This document shows positions 11,371 through 21,566 of a stretch of DNA of 64,000 nt, in pieces. Source of the DNA: Nematopogon swammerdamellus (taxonomy: Eukaryota; Arthropoda; Insecta; Lepidoptera; Adelidae); NCBI GenBank assembly GCA_946902875.1, contig OX336337.1:5022001-5086000 (forward strand), written 5' to 3'. The translations under genes and the position numbers were made by a program. The notes under the pieces are model-generated. The model had not been told where the DNA came from and made no database searches. It was given only the letters and a program-made list of their open reading frames with translations. How positions within the stretch are numbered: position 1 is the first letter of the stretch; every line of letters begins with the position of its first letter.

Positions 11371-12179
11371 AAAAGTTTAGTTATTATTCAGTTCCTTTAA
11401 GTTATTCAGTTGTGTACCTATGTACCTACCTACAAGCATAGTAAAATGAGTCTGGTTTAACTATGCTACAAGCAACCAAGAAAATAAGTAGGGTGGATAT
11501 TCCTATCTCCGGCCCCCCTCCTAATACCGGCCCGCAAAACATTTTTGCTTTGCTTTACTAAAAAACGATAAACAATCTAAAACTTTTTAATGGAGTCACA
11601 ACTCCAGTTAATCCTCTAAGTTTTAAGATCAATATTACCCCGATACGTCAATTACAATTCACACAACGAGCATTAGTAGTCACCGAGGCCGAAAGAGAGT
11701 GCTTTTCTCTCAAAAAACGGTCAAGAGAACGGCCGACGCGATCTTTGGGAAGTCAGTTTACGAAGGTAAGATGTATATTTTTATAAATTACGTTTTAGTA
11801 TTACTTATTTGTAAGAAAATTCACTAATTTCAGATAAAATCGGGGGGCCGGAGTAGGTTGGTGATTTTTCATAAAATCCTTTTATCGGCCGGGGGCCGAT
11901 GTTGGGCAAATAACTTTCGTTTGAAAAATTAATTCATCGTCATTTGCTCGTCTTAAGGTTGAAATTTGAAGTGCTATTAACTAGATTTACTTATCCTGCA
12001 TCCAGTAGCCTAAATACGGCCGGGTGAATAATGCTTAATTCCTGAGTTATTTGCTCTTCAAATTATTATTATGTCATATCTTTATTTTCACGTTTTTTGA
12101 TACATATTTACATTAATTTTATATAATTATAAAATAAAATACCTATACAAAATTAATACAAACAGACAAAAACAAAAAA

Positions 12180-12670
12180 CGGTATTCTCGCCGGCGGCGG
12201 GAGGCGGACCTCCAAGCACGCCGGCGGGTGCAGGCCGTGGCTACGGAGCTCTCCGAGACGACGCGAGACTAAGCTTCGAGCGGTAGGTGGTGGTACTAGA
12301 CACGTAGGCCACCACCACCCCCATCTCGGAGAGCTCCGTATCCACCGGCTGCGGGGCGACGACACGCAGTCCTTTCATGGATCTTGATCCTCGTGCGTGC
12401 GCTGCCGTTGCGCACCGTACCGCCACGCCGGTAGCGAGGGCTGTAGTCAGGGCACGGAGCCCCGATAGCCCCAAGCAGGCTGGTTGATGTGGCGGACATC
12501 GTCGTCCCGTCGTAGGTCTTGTGGCGGGAGCGCGATGTTGTTCGTCGTCGTCGCCGGCAGATGTCGGCGATGCAGCGGCGAACCTTGGTGGTGGGTGTGC
12601 GCTGTCGTGTAAGAAGTGGCAGGTGAGCGAGACACAGGGACATATCAACGTCGTCGTCGTCGGTGTAGGT
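12180..12670. other. GC-rich block with 17-bp inverted repeat
   Basis: This GC-rich segment in an AT-rich neighbourhood has several overlapping - strand frames without known motifs. The arms TACGGAGCTCTCCGAGA at 12242-12258 and their complement at 12324-12340 form a perfect stem around a loop of about 65 bases. Just beyond it, 12735-12760 (GCGGTGGGCGCACTGCCC) recalls the 3-prime region of an R1-like LINE, but this is uncertain. Confidence 0.4.
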
Positions 12671-13015
12671 ACTCAAAATAATAAAATATTAATTTAATAA
12701 AATTTTGACTGAATTTCACAAGTTCAGTTTTTGCGGTGGGCGCACTGCCCTACCTGACCTTGTATGATACAGGGCGTTATTATAATTTGCATTGTTTACA
12801 TCATTCGCATTATTGTTATTAACATTTACGTTAACCTGTGGTTCATGTACCTCATCTCTCACTTTCATATCTTGTACAAAATCATCATCATCATATTCGT
12901 AACTAAAATTTGGTTTTATATTTGGAACAGGTTTATTTGTACCCGGTTCCTTACATAAAATTTACCCTTGTAACAGATCTTGTATGATCTATAGCTTACC
13001 ACTTTATTATTATTA

Positions 13016-13870
13016 TTTGTTAATGAACTAGCAGCTTAATATGCTGATGGGTTCATGTCTATGATGATCACTGGTGTTGCTATTTGTTATATTTCTTCGC
13101 TTTTTAAGTACTTGTCAAGCCTATTTTTGAATGTGTTTATTGAGGGTGCTTCAATAACTTCCTCGGGCAGTTTATTCCAGCTGTTTACGATTCTGTTAGT
13201 CAGGAAGTGTTTTCTTGCTTCGATTGAGAAGCTTGTTACATTGAGTTTCAAGCTGTGACCTCTTAGGTGAGTGTTTGAGTTTAACACAAACATGCTTTCT
13301 AGCTCTGGGCAGTCATAGTGCCGCTTCAGTATTTTGTATGTCTCTATGAGATCTCCTCTATGTCTTCGTTGTTCCAGCGTTGTTAGTTTGAGGATTTTTA
13401 ATCTTTGTTCATATGGTTTTTTTCTTAGAGTTTTTGGCAATTTTGTCGCTCTACGCTGTACACTTTCAAGTAAATTTATGTCCTTGGTAAAATAAGGGTT
13501 CCAGATTTGAAAACCATATTCAAGTAGAGGGCGAATGTAAGTTTTGTAAATCTTTATAAATGTTGTCATTGTTAGTGCTTGAAAAGCTTTCTTTACTAAA
13601 TATAGAAGTGAATTTGCTCGCTTTACAATAATTTCAATATGGTTTGCCCATTTCAGGTTATCTGTTATTGTTATACCAAGGTCTTTTGTGTGTTTGTGCC
13701 TGTTAAGCTGGTGAATCCCAGTTGATAGTCATGTTTGGGGTTGTTTCTACCAAGGTGTAGAACTGTGCATTTGTTGGGGTTAGTTTTAATAATCCAGTCT
13801 TGAGTCCATTTTGTGATTTCATCCAGAGCTTCCCTTAATATTCCACAATTCAAAACAGCATCAGCAGATT
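13016..13870 (-). pseudogene. 5-prime-truncated LINE: C-terminal end of reverse transcriptase
   Basis: On the - strand, 13853-13671 and 13569-13087 encode two out-of-register pieces of the C-terminal part of a CR1/L2-type reverse transcriptase. The first piece includes NPNKCTVLHLG. The second includes YIRPLLEYGFQIWNPY, SVQRRATK and NSWNKLPEEV, all typical of the region after the catalytic box. The copy begins close to where the ADD box would be (about 13866), which fits 5-prime truncation. The 3-prime end is an (AAT)n tail at about 13005-13016. The frame break and missing N-terminus make it dead. It sits inside the 11491-14620 element. Confidence 0.85.
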
Positions 13871-14620
13871 AGATTAAATTAGGGGCCGATATTAGAATTA
13901 TATGGGAACCTAATGTCGGCCGGCCATCAAATCTTTACAGCAGTACACAGGCTGTTCTCAAATATGGTTTTAATTATTATTTTAGGCTTAGCATATAAAG
14001 TTGTTTTATAAAAGGATTTGTTTGTTTACGATCGAATAAGAGAAATCTATGCCCGGAAATTGCCTTTTTAAAAAATCCTATAAATACCTACCGGTTCAAT
14101 TTTTTTTATTAAAAACTTAAGACCGTTATATCTCACATTTACAGGTTTTTTGAAATAGGCATGGACGTTCAGGCATGGATTTCTCTTAACTTCTCGTAAA
14201 TAAACAAATATTTTTCTTGTTTTCAAATTATTATCATTACACTACTATTGTATGGACAGCGAATCAGTTCATCTAGTTCATACTGGTTTTTTTATTAAAT
14301 AAAAATCAATTTTTTTTCATTTTGAACAAACATTGTGGTTTTATTTTGTAACCTCCTGTATCCGGCCGGAATTAGGCAAAATCCGGCCGATATTAGGGCA
14401 AAGACCGCCGGAATTAGGGTTTTTCGCCCTTCGTGCATTAAAACGCTTGCCAATTTTTTTCCCAAAAAACTGCGTAAAACTAAGTTCTATTTTCGAAAAA
14501 AATATTAATGAAGCTACCCAAAACTGCATCAACGATATTTTTAAGACCGTAATTGTGGCAGCAACAGAGTTTCAAAGTGAAAAAACCCTTGAGGGGGGCC
14601 GATATTTGGCATATCCACCC

Positions 14621-15300
14621 TATGTAAGTACATACCCACCTAAGTAAGTAATAAATAACTCTATTTATATAGCAATATGATACAAGACGAAAAACAAAAA
14701 TAAATTTATAAAAAATAATTACTTACTTACGTACCTACCTACTCGTTATTGTCTACCTGTTATCCAATGTACCTACTTACTTGTAGGCGCCAACGCAACG
14801 GTTCCAATGCCAAATGTAACTGACGTATCTCTAATTAAGATTAGAATGAGAGACGTGTTGAAAGTCGCCCCAAGACAGTCACCACAAACAATCCAATGTA
14901 AGTACCTACCGTGACGTCCGCATCTGTCCGACGACGTCGCGTTGTCGCAAGCCGGTTACGACAATCTCGACTAACGGAAGATCTCATCCACTGTTCTGGG
15001 GAAATAAAAATGTATAAACTCCATCATCCGTCCGTCTTTCGCCGCCTAGTCGTGGTCGTGGCTGGCATGATTCTGCATGAATTGGATTTGCACTGATAAC
15101 GTCAGTAACTAACTCTTGTAGATACGCGCGCGGTGCACTGGATTGATTGAACGCACGCGCGAGCGAAGCCAAGCCAACAACTCAACTAGCTAGCTGGCTA
15201 GTGGCTAGTCAGTCGACGCACCGCCATCGCGCATTTAGCACGCGCGTGCGATAGCATAACACCATTACCATAGGCGATCTTAAACTAATACGCGATTTAA
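14621..15300 (+). other. Upstream region of the first exon
   Basis: Starts with CTTACTTACGTACC-type strings, then becomes less AT-rich towards the first coding exon. It contains a CTAGCTAGCTGGCTAGTGGC cluster at 15186-15205 and CG-rich words (ACGCGCGCGAGCG). No TATA box or initiator can be assigned with confidence. Confidence 0.35.
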
Positions 15301-15457
15301 GCGCATTCAAGCAACAAACCATTACTAAGGCGCGCGCAGTTTTTGCCACCGGGTGATAGTGCGGAAAATTGCCTCCAAGTATGCGGCTCGCTCGTCTGTG
15401 AGTGGATATTTCAAAAGTGTGTGAGTGGCGAGTGCGTTGTGAAAATAAAACTACATC
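15301..15457 (+). promoter_or_regulatory. Putative 5-prime untranslated region / promoter-proximal DNA
   Basis: Sequence immediately upstream of the first coding exon. It has no LINE or SINE signature, is richer in CG than its surroundings, and leads directly into the ATG at 15458. The transcription start is not determined. Confidence 0.35.
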
Positions 15458-15505
15458 ATGAAACCCAACGGATGGAAGCCGCTGGTCGTGATACAGTGCT
15501 ATGAA
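15458..15505 (+). CDS. Exon 1 of spliced gene 1 (poly-Pro / WH2-like protein)
   Basis: A 16-codon first coding exon reading MKPNGWKPLVVIQCYE, ending at a strong donor (GAA|GTAGGT) in phase 0. I chose this ATG because it follows a CG-enriched leader and joins in frame to exon 2 at 40123. The gene model on the + strand then runs through eight further exons to 58842, giving about 619 residues if every exon is used. I do not recognise the family. A proline run at the end of exon 2 and a WH2-like segment in exon 3 suggest an actin regulator, which is inference. The following intron is about 24.6 kb and filled with mobile elements. The link between exon 1 and exon 2 rests on phase and strand only, so other exons in the intron are possible. 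Confidence 0.55.
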
Positions 15506-15818
15506 GTAGGTTTGATTCTTTTTTATTTCTACCTCTCAGAAAACCTTTGGGTTGGCGGTTTCAAAACGGACACCGGACTAGCGACTACTTGGTCGGTTGG
15601 TGGGCTAGTTGGTATAATAGGTTACTCTCTATAGGAACAGGTAGTTCTTTTATATTACGTGGAAAAAATTCTAATATTCAATACTAAAAATTATTCATTC
15701 AAAACGACTTTTTTTGCAAAACCGGGATGCGCCGCCTCCGCGCCGCCCGCCTTGCCCCGATTCCGCCTAGACTTGGGCGGAGCCGGTAAAATAAATAGGA
15801 GCGGGGGGTTCGCTCGCT

Positions 15819-15847
15819 CCCCCCCCCCCCCCCCCCCCCCCCCCCCC
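15819..15847. repeat. Uninterrupted run of 29 C
   Basis: A homopolymer of 29 cytosines (29 guanines on the - strand), preceded by GGAGCGGGGGGTTCG, so the local sequence could fold as i-motif or G-quadruplex. Short glycine- or proline-rich frames across it are artefacts. The length is likely to vary or be misread. Confidence 0.9.
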
Positions 15848-16465
15848 GCGAAGCCTGATGACGTCCCACGACTCGTGGAGGGACATGCAAAGTGACATTT
15901 TTGAAAAAAAATCTTGTTTTTTATTCTCAGATTATTACTGAATTTTTTTTTTATTCCTTTCCTTTTCAACAATTCCTCAGCCTCCATAACCTAATATCAT
16001 TAACTTGTATGGGAATACCCCTATTAAATGCGCTACTACTCTACACTCAAAAATATAAAAAATAACATTAAATTCAAATTCATTATCGGCTTGATCCAAA
16101 GAAGGAAAACACGTGAGGAATGAACTTTAACCGTCTGCGGTATACGAGATTAATGTTCTTAATATCAAGCAGATTAGTGCGCACGAAATCATCCACATAA
16201 GTACCTAATACCCAAATAGTAAATAGGTATGTATGACGTGCACTCAAATTCTTCAAGATCATGGACGTTCCCATGTCCATATTTGCTTGCTTGCCCCTTG
16301 CTTGCCACTTGCTTGCTTGCCCCTTGCCTCGCTTGACTTACCTACCTATATTAGAATTTAATTAGTAAACGTTGAACCTATTGATGAGTTCTTGATAATT
16401 CTTAAGTATAAGTATCTCTTGAATAACATCGTTAATCGTCAACAAATTGAATAACATCGTTATTA
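15848..16465. other. Intron DNA, no feature recognised
   Basis: AT-rich intron sequence with a small (TTGCTTGCC)n cluster at 16285-16330. No exon with coherent splice sites found. Confidence 0.4.
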
Positions 16466-16534
16466 GGGTTCCGTATCCGGTACGGGACCCTATTACTAAG
16501 CCTACACCGCTCTCTGTCTGTCCGTCGGCCCGTC
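16466..16534 (+). repeat. Family A repeat, left part, cut by the LINE
   Basis: Reads AGGGTTCCGTATCCGGTACG, GACCCTATTACTAAGCC and the start of the CTGT/CCGT tract, then stops where the LINE tail begins. The remainder resumes at 20591. Confidence 0.8.
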
Positions 16535-17145
16535 AATTCAATTCAATTCAATTTCTTTATTGTGATATCACCCGTAGGCATGACAATATTCATAATAAAA
16601 ACACAATACAAGCAGAGCAGAGATAAGCAATACACACACATCATTTAAAAATAAAAAATTGCTTCTAAACTTGTACATACTAAATATAAAACACAAAAAG
16701 CATTATAAAATCAACAAGTCGACTAAATTAATTATTCATTCAAATAAATCATTGACAGATTAAACTAAATAATAAATAGAAATATATCAAGTACTCTCAC
16801 ATTTTAAAAATATTAAATATTACATGACAATTACAGATTAGTTATAAAATCAACATTTAAATAAAATATACGATTGAAATTACATTTTTGCTCGTGCAAT
16901 AGGGAATTTGTCATGTTCATAAAATTATTTATTTATTACAAATATTTACAGCTCATAACTAAAGATTATACATTTATTTAATTATACATTTCATTTATAA
17001 AGATTAGAAAATTGATAATTTACCTTAACTTAAACATAACCATAAATTATACATTTGTTTCAAATGCATAGAGAAAAGAAAATAATAAAATATATCTATA
17101 AATACCTTTCCCAATAGTTAATAAATAGATGACTAATAAAATAAA

Positions 17146-20017
17146 TTACACATTCGTCGGTTTAAGAGTATGTAGGCCTTCTTTAAAATATTCCTGAAGG
17201 GTATAAAAAGGGTTTTTGATCAAATATTCTTTAAGCTGTGATTTAAACTTGTTGCATGTATCGGACATTTTGATGTAATTTGGCAAATAATTATATATTT
17301 TTATCGACAAGAAACTTCGGCTTCTTCTCTTTAAATTTAGTCTGGCCCGAGGTACAATAAATTTATTTCTATCTCTTAAAACATATCTAGCTTGTTGACT
17401 TCCTTCCTTGATCAAATCAATTTTGTTTGCATACACTTCGAGGCTTAGTATATAAATATATAGGTTAATCACAGTCAATATTTTTAATTCTTTAAAGAGT
17501 GGCCTACATGTCGCATCCCATTTTGAACCAGTAATTATCCTTAGGGCCTTTTTTTGTAACTTTAAAACTTTGTTTACATCTGTTCCTGCACCCCACACTT
17601 CTAATCCATATCTAGTGACAGATTCAACATAAGAGAAATATACCATCCTTAGTGTAGACATTGCTGATGTGGTCTTAAGTGTTTTTAGCGCATAGCATGC
17701 ACCGGCCAGTTTTTTACATACTTTATCTATTTGTTGTTTCCACTTTAAGCTGTTATCTACCACTACTCCTAGAAATGTTACTTCATTCTTTTTTTCTAAC
17801 TGTGTATTGAACTCTCTATCATCTACGTTAATTTGTTTTGTTTTGTAGTACATATAATGGCTCTTGTTCATGTTTAATTTTAAGTTGTTACAGTCGAACC
17901 AGTGTGTTAATTCATCTAGAGTTATTTTCATGTTAGTCATTAGTTTATGTTCTGTATTTGCACTTATTGTGCAACTGGTGTCATCAGCGAATAAATATAT
18001 ATCACTTTTAGATACATTATTGGGAAGGTCATTTATAAATATAAGAAATAGTAATGGGCCTAGGACTGAGCCTTGCGGTACACCATATTTAATTGTTTCT
18101 AATTCAGACTGGATAGGTATTTTTGAACTTTGTTTGTTGTAAAAATTTATTTCAACATATTGTTTTCGGTCTGTAAGGTATGATCTGAGCAGTTCCAATG
18201 GCGGTCCTCGTATTCCATAATATTCTATTTTTTTTAATAAAATGCTATGACACACACAATCAAAGGCCTTGCTCAAGTCACAGAACAGTCCAGCAGTTTT
18301 TTTTTCTTAATTCCAAATTTTCGATAACATTACCTATTAGTTCCTTAATTGCGTTCGTGGTAGATTTATTTTTTCTGTATGCAAACTGTTTATTCGTGAA
18401 TAAGTCACGTTTCTCTAGATATAGAAGAATTTTATTAGCTATAATTTTTTCAAAAACTTTTGTTATAGGTGATAATATGGATAGCGGTCTATAATTGGAA
18501 ACATCTTTTTTGTCCCCTTTTTTGAAAAGAGGGATCACCTTCGCAATCTTTAGGGCATCTGGGTATACACCATGGTTAATACAAGAATTGTACAGATTTG
18601 TTAAGGGTTCACTTAATAAATTTGCATTTTCTTTTAATATGTCCGTTCTCAGACCATCGTAGCCTATACTCTTGCTGTTTTTTAAACTTTTGATGGTTTT
18701 TACCACTTCACTATTAGTAAAATAATCTAAATAAAAAGAGTTAGTTGTTTTCTTATTATTATTATTCAGTAGTTTTATATAGCTATTATCTTTGTTTATA
18801 CTGTCAGGTTTACCAACATTTATGTAGAATGTATTAAATAGTTGTGCAACTCTTTTCGGATCAGTTATTTCCTTACCATTATTTAGTAATATAATATTTT
18901 CATTTTTAATAATATTTGCTTTATTTGTACGTTTTTTAATTATATTCCACACTGTTTTAGACATATTGTTTGAGTTCATTATTTGTATTTTATCTGTTAA
19001 AACTTTTGCCAAATTTATACATTTTTTTAATGTTTTCCTGTACTTCTTATAAAATGTATGTTTTTCGCTGGTGGCATTCAACCGTAGGTCAATTAATAAT
19101 TCATTTTTTCTTTGAAAAGACTTTTTAAGGCCTTTTGTTACCCATGTTGTATCTGTTATCTTAGTTTTTGTTTTCTTAATAGGGAATGATTCATTTGTTA
19201 TTTTACTTATGTAATCATGAAATGCTTCAAATTTTTTTACCCCGCTGTTAATTTCATATATTGCTGTCCAGTCAGTAGTTTTTAATTTTTCAGTAAATAT
19301 TTGTTTATTTTTGTGATTGTAATCATGTGAATAAATGAAATTTACGCTATTTATTTTATTTGTTTGTTCGTTTTTTATTTTTAATATAATACCGTCATGA
19401 TCCGAAATATCACAAGGTATGACATAAGATTCCAAATCGGTAATGTTTAAATTTGTTAAAATATTATCAATCGTTGTTGAGGATTTGTTTGTGTTTCGCG
19501 TTGGTTTTTTTATCAAATATTTTAAATTATTATACTTCATAAATTTAATAAAAATCATGTAACCTTTTGATTTTTTATTCAGAATGTCAATATTAAAATC
19601 CCCAAAAATTACTAAATTTTTTAAGTGTTTTTCGCTTATTATCTTACTCATAATGTCACAAAATAATTCATAATTTGTGGAAGCCGTAGATCTATATACA
19701 TTTAAAATATTAATATATTTGCCAGATTTCATTTTCATTTGTATTCCTGTGACCTCAATAACCTTTTCAATGTTAAATTTTTCTAACTGTATTATATTGT
19801 ATAAATCTATGTCTTCCCTACAATAAATTGCGGTACCTCCGCCCTTAAACAATATTCGAGATTGTTCTGTTACAATTTTATAATTTTTTATGGAAAAATA
19901 TTCTGATTCGTTCTTTTCAAGCCATGTTTCACACAGACATAACAGTGCAGGTATAGTTTTTTTATTTTCGTATAAATATTCTAAAAACATTTCAATTTCA
20001 GCGATTTTATATCGCAT
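17146..20017 (-). pseudogene. LINE ORF2: endonuclease plus reverse transcriptase, one frameshift
   Basis: The protein would make and insert a DNA copy of the LINE transcript. In the first block (20017-18278, 579 codons) the apurinic-type endonuclease shows CETW at about residue 29, GDFNID at 139-144, TTIDNI at 181-186 and SDHDGI at 205-210. Reverse transcriptase begins with NYRPLSIL at about 508-515. The second block (from 18276, 376 codons) continues with LSKAFD, VPQGSVLGP, FADD and the C-terminal region. The two blocks are joined across a run of nine T at 18297-18305 (A on the coding strand). Removing one base, or adding two, restores a single frame, so this is either a slippage mutation or a sequencing error. 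The frame is open upstream of the ATG to about 20130, so 20017 may not be the true start. Confidence 0.9.
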
Positions 20018-20085
20018 GCTTCGTACATTTAAAAATAATATATTTGTTGCATGGTATTGTAATTTATCAGTATTGTTTATGTTTT

Positions 20086-20556
20086 TTACCTTACATTTCC
20101 TACGTAGGTTCGGCTGTGAAAAGAAGTGTCACTATTATAAAATTTTTCATTAATTTCTATCAAAACTTTATTTATGCCGTTAACAATTTTATATTTGCCA
20201 GAAAAATTCAGGGAAAATCCAGATCTATTATAATTACTATGTGATAAATCTCTATTTATGTCTAAAATGAATACATTCCCCGTTTCATTGAACTCTTTCA
20301 GAATTTCAAAGTTTAGCTTGTAAACATAGTGATTATATTTCGTGCTTGTTATTTTTTCATCGAAGCAATGTGGAACAGTACATATTATAGTATTGGTATG
20401 TTTTATCTTACAGATAGCATTTTTTATATAGTCTAATGTTTCGGTAACACTGTTCACCTCATAGTCACTTCCTCCACACATTATGACAACACAGTCCTGC
20501 CGCGCGAAGTCTTCTGTCTTGCGTTCAATGTCTTGTAGTACGCGCTCCGAGGGTGT
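20086..20556 (-). pseudogene. LINE ORF1 remnant, esterase (SGNH-like) C-terminus
   Basis: An open frame on the - strand ending 69 bases before the ORF2 ATG. VVIMCGGSDY near its start and TIICTVPH about 30 residues later resemble the GxND block and following strand of the SGNH esterase domain found in ORF1 of CR1-group LINEs. The usual ORF1 N-terminus (often a PHD-type finger) is missing because the element is truncated. No start codon belongs to this frame before M at 20481. Role in the family: RNA or lipid binding during retrotransposition, not firmly established. Confidence 0.7.
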
Positions 20557-20590
20557 TTAGGGTGCTCCGAGGCTGTAGTACGCTCCGTCC

Positions 20591-21195
20591 GCCCGTCCGT
20601 CCATCCGTCCGTCCGTCCGTCCGTCCGACCGACCGTCCGTCCGTCCGTCTGTCCGAGGGTTGTATCTCTTGAACTGTATTAGGTAGCCCGTTGAAATTTT
20701 CACAGAATATGTGCTATTTTGGCCGATATAACAACAAATAATAAAAATAAGAAAAAGTAAAAAATTCACGGGGTTCCCATAGAAGAAACCAAAAAGTTAT
20801 GCACGCGCGCCATCCTCCGAATAGATTATGAAGCATTTTAACTAATCATGACATTTCCTTACCTATAATAAAATCCAACGTCTGCTTTCTGTCTGTCTGA
20901 GTGTCTGTCTGTCCGCTTATAACTCGAGAACCACTGAACCGATTTTAATAAAACAAAATTCTACGGATAGCTTGATTCTTCCCATCAACTATAGGCTACT
21001 TACTATCACGCTAAATAGCTTATGAGGTTAGCAGTGAAGTGAAATATGAGAGCGGGCGGAGCCGCGGGCACAGCTTGTAACTAATATGAAGCATTTCATA
21101 ACACGCCATAGATGGCGTGAGTGGCGCTGGCCATGACATGGCGATACCGAACCCTCGGTGCGCGAGTTCGACTCGCACTTGGCCGGTTTTTTATG
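20591..21195 (+). repeat. Family A repeat, right part, with a nested second repeat
   Basis: Continues the CCGT tract after the LINE, then TGTATCTCTTGAACTG, CCGTTGAAATTTTCACAGAA and, at the far end, GACTCGCACTTGGCCGG. Positions 20863-21085 are the other copy of the repeat at 7990-8225, inserted inside this one. Confidence 0.75.
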
Positions 21196-21205
21196 AAACC
21201 CGATT

Positions 21206-21339
21206 GCTAATAAAATTAAGTAAACAAGGAAATACCAGTAGAAAATGCTGTATTCGGGCTTTTTGTCTATTCGAATCCTTCTACACGCCCGACTAGAGCA
21301 TTTTCTACTGGTCTTTCCTTGTATCCTTAATTTTTTTAG
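21206..21339. mobile_element. Palindromic MITE, about 134 bp
   Basis: The arms AAGTAAACAAGGAAA-ACCAGTAG and CTACTGGTCTTTCCTTG fold back; the outer parts (GCTAATAAAATTAAG and CTTAATTTTTTTAGC) also pair. Non-coding. Confidence 0.7.
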
Positions 21340-21566
21340 CAGTAGGATTTAATAAGTTATTTATTTTATTTTTTACTTAAATATATTTTAGTCACAAACC
21401 ATTAAGTGGTATACTTATTTTTAAAATCGCCTTTTCGACTTCTCTTGACAATGATTGATATGATAACCGATGGGATTTGAAGAAAAACTATTTTCAAATT
21501 TTGACAATAATATGGGGACTAACGGGCGCCATTTTGAATTCATGAAAAAATGTGGTAATCCATAAC

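Larger units (their letters stand above)
11491..14620. mobile_element. 3.13-kb TIR element with TA target sites and GGCC-rich subterminal motifs
   Basis: The left end (11491-11520) and the inverted right end (14591-14620) match at 24 of 30 positions. Both start GGGTGGATAT and share GGCCCCCCTC, and each is flanked by TA. A short motif of the type GGCCGATATTAGG or CCGGCCGGAATTAGGC recurs on both strands near the ends (11506-11540, 11841-11900, 13882-13925, 14355-14420), like transposase-binding repeats. A frame open from about 11560 to 11770 ends at a donor-like GAAGGTAAGA, but I recognise no transposase. A LINE fragment (13016-13870) lies inside. The TA target and subterminal repeats suggest a Tc1/mariner/pogo-like origin, which is inference. 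Confidence 0.6.
16535..20590 (-). mobile_element. CR1/L2-group LINE, 5-prime truncated, with TTGAA tail
   Basis: On the - strand the element carries an ORF1 remnant with an esterase-like end (20556-20086), ORF2 with endonuclease and reverse transcriptase (about 20017-17146), an AT-rich untranslated region, AATAAA, and a (TTGAA)n tail at 16535-16552. The flanking word GCCCGTC occurs at 16528-16534 and 20591-20597, a plausible 7-bp target duplication, although the site itself is a simple repeat. The esterase ORF1 places it in the CR1/L2 group; the exact clade is not determined. Apart from the missing 5-prime end and one frameshift it is remarkably intact. Confidence 0.9.

Noticed and set aside
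12241..12676. Overlapping - strand frames of 126-135 codons
   Set aside because: GC-rich low-complexity translation in several frames at once, with no motif.
15659..15987. Gly- or Pro-rich frames over the poly-C run
   Set aside because: Produced by the homopolymer; no splice or start support.
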